Assembly: GCF_002865605.1 (NCBI RefSeq)
Contig: NZ_CP025583.1
Location: 2,832,501 to 2,896,500, forward strand
Length of the DNA stretch: 64,000 nucleotides
Reading direction: 5' to 3'
DNA from: Paracoccus jeotgali
GTDB taxonomy: Bacteria; Pseudomonadota; Alphaproteobacteria; Rhodobacterales; Rhodobacteraceae
Shown piece by piece: positions 56,986-64,000 of this stretch (within the stretch, counting starts at the first letter, position 1; the number at the start of each line of letters is the position of its first letter). Made by a program: the position numbers and the translations under genes. The notes beneath the pieces are model-generated. The model ran no database searches, had not been told where the DNA came from, and saw only the letters and a program-made list of their open reading frames with translations.

Positions 56986-57842
56986 CGGCGGGGTTTATGC
57001 TCGACACTCTGAAATGGACCTGCGCGGCGGGGCTGATCGCGCTGGCCCATCTGGCCGCGATCCGGCTGAGCGAGGCCGGCGAAGGCGGCACCGAGGCACT
57101 GATTGAGCCGGTCTTTGTCGAGCTGGTCATGCCGGAGGCAGAGCCGCAGCCGGTGCCAGTGGCGGCGTCGAGCGCGGAGAGCGGCACGCCTAGGGACGAT
57201 CCCGCCGCAGCCGAGGCCGCGCCGGATCAGGCCATGCCCGAGCTCGCTATTCCCTTCACCCCGCTACCCTCGATCAATGCGGCACAGCTTCTGCCTGAGC
57301 CTGATGCTCCGACGCCCGAAGTTCCGGACTTCGTCCTGCCACCGATGCAGACGCTTCCGCCCTCTACAGATTTTGCGGAATTGATCGACCTGCAGCCGCG
57401 CCTGATCCGCTCTCAGCGCCCCGCCGCGCGGCCCCGACAGCCGGAGCCGGCACTACAGCGACAGGCTGCGCCGAAACCGGCGGCCACCCCCGACGCAGCC
57501 ACGCGCCAACCTAGTTCGCCGGCCGCGCAGGGGGTGCCGTCACAGCCTGCCCGTGCCGCGCCCTCGGCCGGGGCGCGTCAGAATTGGCAACGACAGGCGG
57601 GCGCCATGATCGCGCGTCACATGCAGCGGACGCGGCTGGGGGCGGGGCGGGGCAGCGTCACCGTGCAGCTTGCGATCACCGTGGGGGCGGGCGGCACGAT
57701 CCAGGCGCAGCTGGCCAACTCGACCGGCGACGCGCGCCATGACAGCGCGATCTCTCGGCAGGCGGCGCGCCTGCCGCGCGTCCCGCCGCCGCCCGGCGGC
57801 CAGCCGGTCCGCATGGTCCTGCCGATTCGCATCGACCTGTAG
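56982..57842 (+). CDS. tonB: TonB family energy transducer
   Basis: A 286-residue protein with an N-terminal membrane helix (about residues 10-27), a Pro/Glu/Ala-rich periplasmic spacer (about residues 50-195) and a TonB C-terminal domain (RTRLGAGRGSVTVQLAITVGAGGTIQAQLANSTGDARHDSAI). The GTG start overlaps the exbD stop. It would energise an outer-membrane receptor, but no TonB-dependent receptor is in the window. It converges on kpsM with three bases between the stops. Confidence 0.88.
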   Translation: MTAGFMLDTLKWTCAAGLIALAHLAAIRLSEAGEGGTEALIEPVFVELVMPEAEPQPVPVAASSAESGTPRDDPAAAEAAPDQAMPELAIPFTPLPSINAAQLLPEPDAPTPEVPDFVLPPMQTLPPSTDFAELIDLQPRLIRSQRPAARPRQPEPALQRQAAPKPAATPDAATRQPSSPAAQGVPSQPARAAPSAGARQNWQRQAGAMIARHMQRTRLGAGRGSVTVQLAITVGAGGTIQAQLANSTGDARHDSAISRQAARLPRVPPPPGGQPVRMVLPIRIDL

Positions 57843-57845
57843 CGG

Positions 57846-58643
57846 CTACATCTGATCCAGCAGGTCGCGGTGATAGCGCAGCAGCAGCGCCAGCGAGACC
57901 GCGATCAGCGTCAGGCTGACCCCGAAGACATAGCTCAGGCTGACATAATCGGCGTGATAGGATGGATAGAACCCCGCCCGCATCTGCCCCACCACATGCA
58001 CGAGCGGGTTGTACCACAGATAGTCGCGGTAAGGCTGCGGGATCGAATCGAACAGGAAGATCACGCAGCTGATGATGAAGAGCGGCCGGTTGATGATCGC
58101 CCACGCCTTCTGCCAGATCGGCATGTAGTTGAACAGAAAGCAGTTCATCATCCCGACCCCCAGGCCAAAGGTCGCCGCCATGCTGATGCTCAGCGCGATC
58201 TTGGGCAGGTCCGGATCGGTGCGGGTGTCAAAGACGGTCACGATGCCGAAAAAGACGATATAGACCACCAGCAACTGCGCGATCATGTTGGTGACGAAAC
58301 GTGCGATGATCGCGTCGAAGAACGTGACCGAGGGGTAGACCAGCAGCTGCCGCGAATACCCGAGGGCTTGGGCGATCTTGCTCGCGATATCGTTATACAG
58401 CATGAAGGGTACGACGCCGGTCGCGTAGAAGATGGCGAAGTTGGTGCCCATCGGCGGGCTGCGGAAGGCCAGCGAAAAGATCAGCGTCAACATGATGATA
58501 CCGCCGACCGGCTCGAGCACGGCCCACAGATATCCGCCCGGCGTCTTGCCATAGCTGGACGACATCTCGCGCATGACGAGGGCGCCGATGGCGCGGAGGG
58601 TCGAGAATTTGCGGGTCGAACCGACGGTGCGCAAGCTTGTCAT
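57846..58643 (-). CDS. kpsM: Capsule-type polysaccharide ABC exporter permease, KpsM-like
   Basis: A 265-residue ABC-2 permease of the polysaccharide export subfamily, with about six membrane helices. Its N-terminal cytoplasmic stretch ALVMREMSSSYGKTPGGYLWAVLEPVGGIIML matches KpsM/Wzm/BexB-type proteins, and the C-terminal PLVHVVGQMRAGFYPSYH is typical. It is on the opposite strand from kpsE and kpsT, an arrangement that splits the usual operon; the divergent promoter must lie in the 149 bases before kpsE. Confidence 0.9.
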   Translation of the reverse strand: MTSLRTVGSTRKFSTLRAIGALVMREMSSSYGKTPGGYLWAVLEPVGGIIMLTLIFSLAFRSPPMGTNFAIFYATGVVPFMLYNDIASKIAQALGYSRQLLVYPSVTFFDAIIARFVTNMIAQLLVVYIVFFGIVTVFDTRTDPDLPKIALSISMAATFGLGVGMMNCFLFNYMPIWQKAWAIINRPLFIISCVIFLFDSIPQPYRDYLWYNPLVHVVGQMRAGFYPSYHADYVSLSYVFGVSLTLIAVSLALLLRYHRDLLDQM

Positions 58644-58792
58644 GTCAGGATCCGGTGTGGCATCGACGGGGCAGCGCCGGACCCTGATCGCCGGGCCGGA
58701 CGCCGCAAGGAACTATGGACATCGTTCCGCTGCTATGTAGGAAGGGGACGGAAATTACAACGCCTGCCCGCCAGACAGAAGGCTTGTCGCGC

Positions 58793-60415
58793 ATGTCGAA
58801 CCAGACACCAGGACCGCAACCCGTGCCCGCCAACGCGGCGCAGGGCGAGGGCGCCAATCCCGCCCCGGCCAAGGCCGCGCCGGCGGCTGCGGCTGCAAAG
58901 CCTGCGGTGGCGGCGGTGCCCTCGGCGGGCGGTCCCGCAGCGGCGCCGCAATCGGGTGCGGCGAAGCCTGCGCCGCAGCCGGCGAGTGCGGCACCTGCGG
59001 CCAATCCTTCGGCCAATCCCGTGCCGCAACCCAAACCTCAAGCGGCCGAGGCGGCCCCCACCGCGAAATCTGCCGCGCAACCTGCGCCTGCGCCCAAACC
59101 CGCAGCCGCCAGCCCCGCCGCAGCCCCAGCAGCCCCAGCAGCGCCCAAACCCGCCGCAGCACCCGCTGCCGCCAATCCCGCGCCCCAGCCTGCCGGTGCC
59201 GCCGCACGACCCGCCGCCGCCCCGCTCCCCGGTGCGCGGCCTGCTGCCGCACGGCCAGCCGGTCCCGGCGTTGGCGCCGCTGCCCCCGTCATCCCGGTCT
59301 TGCCGCCCGCCCGTCCCGCCAAGGTCGAGCGCCGTCACCGTATCGTGGCGCTGTCCTTCGTGCTGGCGGTGCTGTTGCCGCTGCTGGCCTGCGGGGTCTA
59401 TCTGTGGGGCTATGCCAAGGATCAATACGCCTCGTATCTGGGCTTTTCGGTCCGCAGCGAAAGCGGCACGGCGGGCGCCATCGACCTGCTGGGCGGCATC
59501 ACCGGGCTGGGCGAAAGCTCGACCTCGGACCCGGACATCCTCTACAAGTTCCTGACCAGCAGCGAGCTGGTGCAGCGCGTCGATGAAAAGCTTGACCTCG
59601 TCAACATCTGGTCGCAGCCCGAGAACGATCCGATCTTTGCCTATCACGGCGATCACCGGGTCGAGCAGCTGACCAATCACTGGCGCCGCATGGTCAAGGT
59701 CCATACCGATTCGGGGATGCTGGATGTCCGCGTCCTCGCCTTCGATCCGGAAGACGCCTATGCGGTGACGCAGCAGATCTTTGACGAAAGCTCGGCGATG
59801 ATCAACGAGCTGAACGCCGTCGCCCGCGAGGACAGCATCCGCAATGCGCGGGTCGAGCTGGACAAGGCGGTCGAGCGTCTCAAGCTCGCCCGCCAGACCA
59901 TGACCGAGTTCCGCGACCGCTATCAGCTGGTCGATCCGGTCGCCGATGTGCAGCAGCAGGTGGGTATTCTGAACTCGCTGCAGCAGCAGCTGGCCGAGGC
60001 GCTGATCCAGCGCGGCATCCTGCAATCCAACGCCCGCGGCAACGATCCGCGCATCGAACAGGCCGCGCTGCGCATCAACGTCATCCGCGAGCAGATCGAC
60101 CAGGAGCGCCGCAAATTCGGCGGCCAGTCCTCGGATGGCGAGCAGCTTTCCTCCGTCGTGGGCGAATATGAACGGCTGGTCGTAGACCGCGAATTCGCCG
60201 AGCGGACCTATACCGCCGCGCTGGCCGCCTATGATCTGGCGCAGGCGCAGGCGCAGCAGAAAAGTCGCTATCTGGCCGCCTATGTGCGCCCGACGCTGGC
60301 GCAGATGCCGGAATATCCGCAGCGGCTCAAGCTGTTCCTGATCACGGGCAGCTTTTTGCTGCTGATCTGGACCATCGGCGTGCTGGTCTATTACAGCGTC
60401 CGGAACCGTCGCTAG
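58793..60415 (+). CDS. kpsE: Capsule export inner-membrane protein, KpsE-like, with Ala/Pro-rich N-terminus
   Basis: A 540-residue PCP-3 family protein. The first ~175 residues are almost entirely Ala, Pro, Gln, Lys and Gly (repeated AAPAA/PKPAA patterns) and look disordered. A membrane helix (IVALSFVLAVLLPLLACGVYLWG) follows near residue 185, then the KpsE periplasmic region with YLGFSVRSESG, coiled coil (about residues 335-430) and a second helix near the C-terminus (LFLITGSFLLLIWTIGVLVYYS). It bridges the ABC exporter to the outer-membrane channel. No KpsD-type channel is in the window. Confidence 0.9.
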   Translation: MSNQTPGPQPVPANAAQGEGANPAPAKAAPAAAAAKPAVAAVPSAGGPAAAPQSGAAKPAPQPASAAPAANPSANPVPQPKPQAAEAAPTAKSAAQPAPAPKPAAASPAAAPAAPAAPKPAAAPAAANPAPQPAGAAARPAAAPLPGARPAAARPAGPGVGAAAPVIPVLPPARPAKVERRHRIVALSFVLAVLLPLLACGVYLWGYAKDQYASYLGFSVRSESGTAGAIDLLGGITGLGESSTSDPDILYKFLTSSELVQRVDEKLDLVNIWSQPENDPIFAYHGDHRVEQLTNHWRRMVKVHTDSGMLDVRVLAFDPEDAYAVTQQIFDESSAMINELNAVAREDSIRNARVELDKAVERLKLARQTMTEFRDRYQLVDPVADVQQQVGILNSLQQQLAEALIQRGILQSNARGNDPRIEQAALRINVIREQIDQERRKFGGQSSDGEQLSSVVGEYERLVVDREFAERTYTAALAAYDLAQAQAQQKSRYLAAYVRPTLAQMPEYPQRLKLFLITGSFLLLIWTIGVLVYYSVRNRR

Positions 60416-60424
60416 GTCACCGCC

Positions 60425-61084
60425 ATGATCCGGCTGCAGAACCTGACCAAGACCTACTACCTGAACGGGCGGCAAAAGACCGTCGCCGACAACATCACGC
60501 AGGTCTTTCCGACCGGGGCCTCGGTCGCGCTGATGGGGCGCAACGGGGCCGGCAAGTCGAGCCTGCTGCGGATGATCTCGGGCGGGCTGCTGCCGACCTC
60601 GGGCAAGATTTATTCGACCGGGACGATTTCCTGGCCGGTGGGGTTTGCCGGATCGTTTCACGGCGAGCTGACGGGGTCGCAGAATGTCCGCTTTGTCGCC
60701 CGCATCTATGGCATCGACAGTCAGGAGATGCTGGATTTCGTCGAGGATTTCGCCGATCTGGGCCAGCATTTCCATCTGCCCTTCCGCACCTATTCCTCGG
60801 GGATGCGCTCGCGGCTGGCCTTCGGGGTGTCGATGGCGGTGCCCTTCGACACCTATCTGATCGACGAGGTGACCTCGGTCGGGGATGCGAATTTCCGCGC
60901 GAAAAGCAACGAGGTGCTGCATGCGCGGCTGGCCAATGCGGGGGCGGTCGTCGTCTCGCACGGGCTGGGGATGCTGAAAGAGATCTGCGATTGCGGCGCA
61001 GTGCTGGAAAACGGCAAGCTGACTTTCTACAACGACCTGCAGGACGCCATCGACCACCACACCGCAAACATGACCCGGCGCTGA
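60425..61084 (+). CDS. kpsT: Capsule-type polysaccharide exporter ATPase, KpsT-like
   Basis: A 219-residue ABC ATPase of the polysaccharide exporter group, short as in KpsT. Walker A GRNGAGKSS, TYSSGMRSRLAFGVSMA (signature SSGM), Walker B YLIDEVTSVGD and the switch histidine VVVSHGLGMLKEIC are present. It starts nine bases after kpsE and pairs with the KpsM-like permease across the divergent junction. Confidence 0.92.
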   Translation: MIRLQNLTKTYYLNGRQKTVADNITQVFPTGASVALMGRNGAGKSSLLRMISGGLLPTSGKIYSTGTISWPVGFAGSFHGELTGSQNVRFVARIYGIDSQEMLDFVEDFADLGQHFHLPFRTYSSGMRSRLAFGVSMAVPFDTYLIDEVTSVGDANFRAKSNEVLHARLANAGAVVVSHGLGMLKEICDCGAVLENGKLTFYNDLQDAIDHHTANMTRR

Positions 61085-61203
61085 CGCGCTGGCCTGTGAA
61101 CGCCCGCGACCGACGCCGGGCGGAACAATCCCGGTGCTGCATGGTTGCCCTTCATTGCACGGGTCGCGTGATCGCGGCCGGGATGACAGGAAGGGATTTC
61201 GAC

Positions 61204-61707
61204 ATGAAGATGATCTGGACACTCGGGTTTGCTGCATTTCTGGCCCAAGGCGCCGTTGCGGCCGAGGTGACGGCGACGGTCAAGAACACCGAGGGCAGCG
61301 ATCTCGGCACGGTGAATGTCAGCGACACGCCCTCGGGGACGGCGCTGGCGCGGATCAAGCTGACCAACCTGCCGGCCGGCGTCCACGGCATCCACCTGCA
61401 CGAGACGGGCGATTGCAGCGCGCCGGACTTCAAATCGGCGGGCGGGCACATCGCCGGCGACCGGTCGCATGGCGTTATGGTCGAGGGCGGGCCGCATCCG
61501 GGCGACATGCCGAACCTGACCGTGCCAGACAGCGGCGATGCCGAGCTCGAGGTGTTCCTGCCTGGCCTGAACGTCGAGGAGCATCTGCTGGACGCGGACG
61601 GCGCGGCCTTTGTCATGCATTCCGGCGCCGATGATTACGAATCCCAGCCCGCCGGCGATTCCGGCGACCGCATCGCCTGCGGCGTCTTTGCCCAGCCGGG
61701 CGGCTGA
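61204..61707 (+). CDS. sodC: Cu,Zn superoxide dismutase
   Basis: A 167-residue periplasmic SodC. The signal peptide runs about residues 1-19 (FAAFLAQGAVAAEV). Metal ligands lie in GIHLHETGDC, GGHIAGDRSHG, GPHPGDMPNL and FVMHSGADDY; the disulfide cysteines are in GDC and IACGVF. The start is ATG at MKMIWTLG with an AGGAAGG ribosome site. A strong hairpin follows. Confidence 0.93.
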   Translation: MKMIWTLGFAAFLAQGAVAAEVTATVKNTEGSDLGTVNVSDTPSGTALARIKLTNLPAGVHGIHLHETGDCSAPDFKSAGGHIAGDRSHGVMVEGGPHPGDMPNLTVPDSGDAELEVFLPGLNVEEHLLDADGAAFVMHSGADDYESQPAGDSGDRIACGVFAQPGG

Positions 61708-61727
61708 GGAAATCTGCGTTTTTGCAT

Positions 61728-61763
61728 CGCCCGCCGTTGCGCCTTGGTGCGCAGCGGCGGGCG
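61728..61763 (+). terminator. Hairpin downstream of sodC
   Basis: CGCCCGCCGTTGCGC and GCGCAGCGGCGGGCG pair over 15 bp (one G-U) with a six-base loop, 20 bases beyond the sodC stop. No U-tract follows, so termination strength is uncertain. Confidence 0.7.
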
Positions 61764-61856
61764 TCTCTTGTGGGGGTGTGTTGGGGGGCGGCGAGGGGCA
61801 GTCGGCAGGGTTCAGCCCTACCGACCTCAACGACAGCCGAAGCAGGCGTGCCGACC

Positions 61857-62735
61857 TCAGTTCATCTGCCTGACCTTGCGCCACGCCTCACTCAGGCCCG
61901 CCAGCGTTGCGGCGGTCGCATCGCCCTTCAGCGGCCCCACCCCCTGCCGATCGAGCGCGCGGTGATAGTGCGGCGCCAGCGCATCCGCGCCCAGGATCAG
62001 CACCTTCTGCCCCAGCCACATCGCCCGTGACGCCCCCAGATCCAACCCGATCACCAGCCCCGCAAGCCAGCCCGCCACATGGCCGGGGTTCGCGTTTTCG
62101 GTCATCGCCTCGACCCGCAGGCGGAACAGCCGGCCCCATGCGGCATGAGGGCGGGACAGGGACAGGTCGAGTGCCTCGTCAAAGGCGGTTTCATCGAAGG
62201 CATTATCCTGACCGAGCAGGCTGAAACGCAGGGCGGTCTCCTGCGACAGCGCCTGCAGAATATCCGACGTCATCACCGTCTGGACGTGGCAGATCTCGCC
62301 CGCCGAGACGCGCACCCAGCGCGTGTGATGGCCCGGCAGGCAAACCACCCCATCGAAATCCGGCGCGGCGAGCAGCAGCCCGGCGAGGCGCGTTTCGTCG
62401 CCGCAGATCAGGTCCGGCGGATCGGCCTGCGTGATCCCGGCCACCATCCGCAGGCTGCGCCCGTCCGCGCCTTCGGGAACCGTCACCAGCGGCAGGGGCA
62501 GCGCCGGGCAGGGGACGCGGCGGGTCGCCGCGTCGATGCCGTCACGGGGCGGGTCGCGCATCCCGCAGGCGATCACCGGCACCTGCGGCCAGCCGGACAG
62601 CAATTGCGCCAGCGTGGCCTCGAATCCCTCGCGGCGGTCGAGGCTTCGCGTCTCGACGGGGTCATCGCCGCGCATGGCCCAGGCGCGCAGGGTCCGGGGG
62701 CCGGACTCGGCGGCGATCCAGTCGGCATCGGTCAT
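61857..62735 (-). CDS. dgoK: 2-dehydro-3-deoxygalactonokinase
   Basis: A 292-residue DgoK-family kinase that phosphorylates 2-dehydro-3-deoxygalactonate in galactonate degradation. Family motifs are PVIACGMRD (near residue 55), the PDLICGDETRL segment, VVCLPGHHTRWVRV with the ATP-fold glycine/histidine and LRVEAMTENANPGHVAGWLAGLVIG. The start is ATG at MTDADWIAAE. The aldolase partner DgoA is not seen in the window, although it is often adjacent. Confidence 0.87.
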   Translation of the reverse strand: MTDADWIAAESGPRTLRAWAMRGDDPVETRSLDRREGFEATLAQLLSGWPQVPVIACGMRDPPRDGIDAATRRVPCPALPLPLVTVPEGADGRSLRMVAGITQADPPDLICGDETRLAGLLLAAPDFDGVVCLPGHHTRWVRVSAGEICHVQTVMTSDILQALSQETALRFSLLGQDNAFDETAFDEALDLSLSRPHAAWGRLFRLRVEAMTENANPGHVAGWLAGLVIGLDLGASRAMWLGQKVLILGADALAPHYHRALDRQGVGPLKGDATAATLAGLSEAWRKVRQMN

Positions 62736-62859
62736 GGTGTTCCTCTCATGCGTAAGCCTGTGGCGCTGGCCGGGGCAACCTGCCTGCCACCCACGCCGCG
62801 CGTCAACCCCGCGGCCCCGGCCCTTGACGATCCGCGCCCTCGCGTGACACGAGGCGCTC

Positions 62860-63579
62860 ATGCACCGCGCCGTTCCGCCTGACCATGCCGACGAGTTTGC
62901 GCCCGCGCCCCGGCGCCGGTTCCGGCCGCTGCGCTGGTTGGGGCGGTGGCTGCGCTTTCTGCTGCTGCGGGTGTTGATCGCCGCCTTCGGGATGGTAGTG
63001 ATGTTTGCGCTGATCAACCCGCCGACGACGCTGACCATCCTGCAGGCATCGCGCGATTACCCCATCGTTCAGCGCGAATGGACGCGGATGCAGGACATCG
63101 CGCCGGTCATGGCGCGGTCGGTAGTGGCGGCCGAGGACGCCAATTTCTGCCGGCACTGGGGCTTTGACATGGTCGAGATCCGGCGCGTCATCGCCTCGGG
63201 TCGGTCGGGCGGGGCGTCGACCATCACGCAGCAGGTGGTCAAGAACACCTATCTTTGGCAGGGTCGCAGCTGGCTGCGCAAGGCGGCCGAGGCGGTGCTG
63301 ACGCCCGCCGTCGAGGCGGTGTGGACCAAGCGGCGCATCCTGGAGGTGTATCTGAACGTGGCCGAGTTCGGCCCCGGCGTCTTTGGCATCCACGCCGCCG
63401 CCGCGCATCACTTCAACACCACGCCCGACGCGTTGAGCGCCACGCAGGCGGCGCGGCTGGCGGCCGTGCTGCCCTCGCCCAAGAAACGCAGCCCGACCGC
63501 CGCGAGCAAACGCTCGCGCAGCATCGCGGACGGGGCGGCGACCATCGCGCGTGACGGGCGCGATGGGTGTTTTCGGTAG
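62860..63579 (+). CDS. mtgA: Monofunctional biosynthetic peptidoglycan transglycosylase MtgA
   Basis: A 239-residue GT51 glycosyltransferase polymerising lipid II. One membrane helix near residues 28-48 is followed by the catalytic Glu motif RSVVAAEDANFCRHWGFD, GASTITQQVVKNTYLWQGRSWLRKAAE and RRILEVYLNVAEFGPGVFGI. It lacks a transpeptidase domain, as expected. It converges on rlmN. Confidence 0.95.
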   Translation: MHRAVPPDHADEFAPAPRRRFRPLRWLGRWLRFLLLRVLIAAFGMVVMFALINPPTTLTILQASRDYPIVQREWTRMQDIAPVMARSVVAAEDANFCRHWGFDMVEIRRVIASGRSGGASTITQQVVKNTYLWQGRSWLRKAAEAVLTPAVEAVWTKRRILEVYLNVAEFGPGVFGIHAAAAHHFNTTPDALSATQAARLAAVLPSPKKRSPTAASKRSRSIADGAATIARDGRDGCFR

Positions 63580-63703
63580 AGCGGAAAGCGTCGGGGGATC
63601 GGGTCAGCGATCGGGCTGAGCCCATTCGTGGACTGACACGGATGGGGCTGTTCGATGACAGCGCGCTATCAAGCCACGATCAGCCGCGCCCCCGCCAACC
63701 CGA

Positions 63704-64000
63704 TCAGGCTGACGCGCCCTCGCCTCCGGCTTCGGCGGCGATCTGGGCGCGGGATTTGCGGCCGCGCTCGGTGGCGGATTTCAACTGGCCGCAGGCGGCC
63801 ATGATGTCCTCGCCGCGCGGGGTGCGGATGGGGCTGGCGTAACCGGCCTTGTAGATGATGTCGGCGAAGGCCTCGATCCGCTCCCAACTGCTGCGCTTGT
63901 AGGGCGCGCCGGGCCATTCGTTGAAGGGGATCAGGTTGATCTTGGCCGGAATTCCACGGATCAGGCGGATCAGGCGGCGGGCGTCCTCGTCACTGTCGTT
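63704..64000 (-). CDS. rlmN: 23S rRNA/tRNA adenine-C2 methyltransferase RlmN, C-terminal part
   Basis: The last 98 codons of RlmN, a radical-SAM enzyme methylating A2503 of 23S rRNA and A37 of some tRNAs. The family-specific [31 protein letters not shown] segment (here [23 protein letters not shown]) and the basic tail are visible; the reactive cysteine is in AACGQL. The gene continues beyond the window edge, so the radical-SAM motif is not seen. Confidence 0.95.
   Translation of the reverse strand, partial: NDSDEDARRLIRLIRGIPAKINLIPFNEWPGAPYKRSSWERIEAFADIIYKAGYASPIRTPRGEDIMAACGQLKSATERGRKSRAQIAAEAGGEGASA

Noticed and set aside
58733..61237. 834-residue minus-strand open frame
   Set aside because: Antisense to the kpsE and kpsT genes; its Gly/Arg-rich composition mirrors the Ala/Pro-rich plus-strand tail.

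Overview
The window is GC-rich (except one short islet near 36.4-36.9 kb), densely packed chromosomal DNA from an alphaproteobacterium, most likely a Rhodobacteraceae close to Paracoccus. The strongest pointers are the regB-senC-regA-hvrA redox-regulation cluster at the left end, the DUF2849-sulfite reductase-CysH sulfur operon, a class Ib nrdHIEF ribonucleotide reductase locus and an ectR-ectABC-ask ectoine operon, which suggests a halotolerant or marine strain. Product names rest on motifs and on recalled family sequences; no database search was run. No rRNA, recognisable tRNA, CRISPR array, transposase or integrase was seen.

Layout. 0-1.8 kb: redox two-component region. 1.8-5.4 kb: HD phosphohydrolase, SecB, FxsA, Tim44-like, Smr and free-methionine sulfoxide reductase genes. 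5.4-11.1 kb: Lrp regulator divergent from an assimilatory sulfate/sulfite operon whose CysH is fused to DUF934, then a nitronate monooxygenase and a uroporphyrinogen-III methyltransferase (siroheme supply). 11.2-15.7 kb: a MarR-controlled aromatic-degradation operon (fumarylacetoacetase, variant MBL hydrolase, FAD monooxygenase, DUF2783). 15.7-21.3 kb: rimP-nusA-ylxR-infB on the minus strand. 21.3-34.4 kb: peptidase, UbiG, rhomboid, GFA protein, GabT, an ABC-2 exporter, a secreted ClpP-like protein, RimO, a tandem-duplicated sulfotransferase, EttA and a DUF2254 membrane protein. 34.4-40.0 kb: an outer-membrane beta-barrel protein and nrdHIEF, with nrdE and nrdF split by a roughly 590-bp lower-GC islet. 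40.0-46.6 kb: Rieske protein plus 4-hydroxyphenylpyruvate dioxygenase with a divergent Lrp, a TSUP transporter, a second nitronate monooxygenase, divergent epmA/efp, and serB. 46.8-53.2 kb: acyl-CoA synthetase and the ectoine operon. 53.4-61.1 kb: surface-polysaccharide region (UDP-glucose dehydrogenase, glycosyltransferase, KpsM/E/T) with an exbB-exbD-tonB set inside it. 61.2-64 kb: SodC, DgoK, MtgA and the 3' part of rlmN.

How it fits together. RegBA/SenC/HvrA links redox state to gene expression. The sulfur operon plus CobA provides sulfide for cysteine. HppD and FahA are two steps of tyrosine/homogentisate degradation in separate operons; the joining homogentisate dioxygenase is not here. 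EctA/B/C make ectoine from aspartate semialdehyde supplied through the dedicated aspartokinase. Ugd, the glycosyltransferase and KpsM/E/T fit an ABC-type capsule pathway. The least expected features are the double-domain sulfotransferase, the CysH-DUF934 fusion, the islet in the nrd operon carrying a small ORF and an opposite-facing intrinsic terminator, and the TonB system embedded in the capsule locus. I did not find a clearly new multi-gene system.
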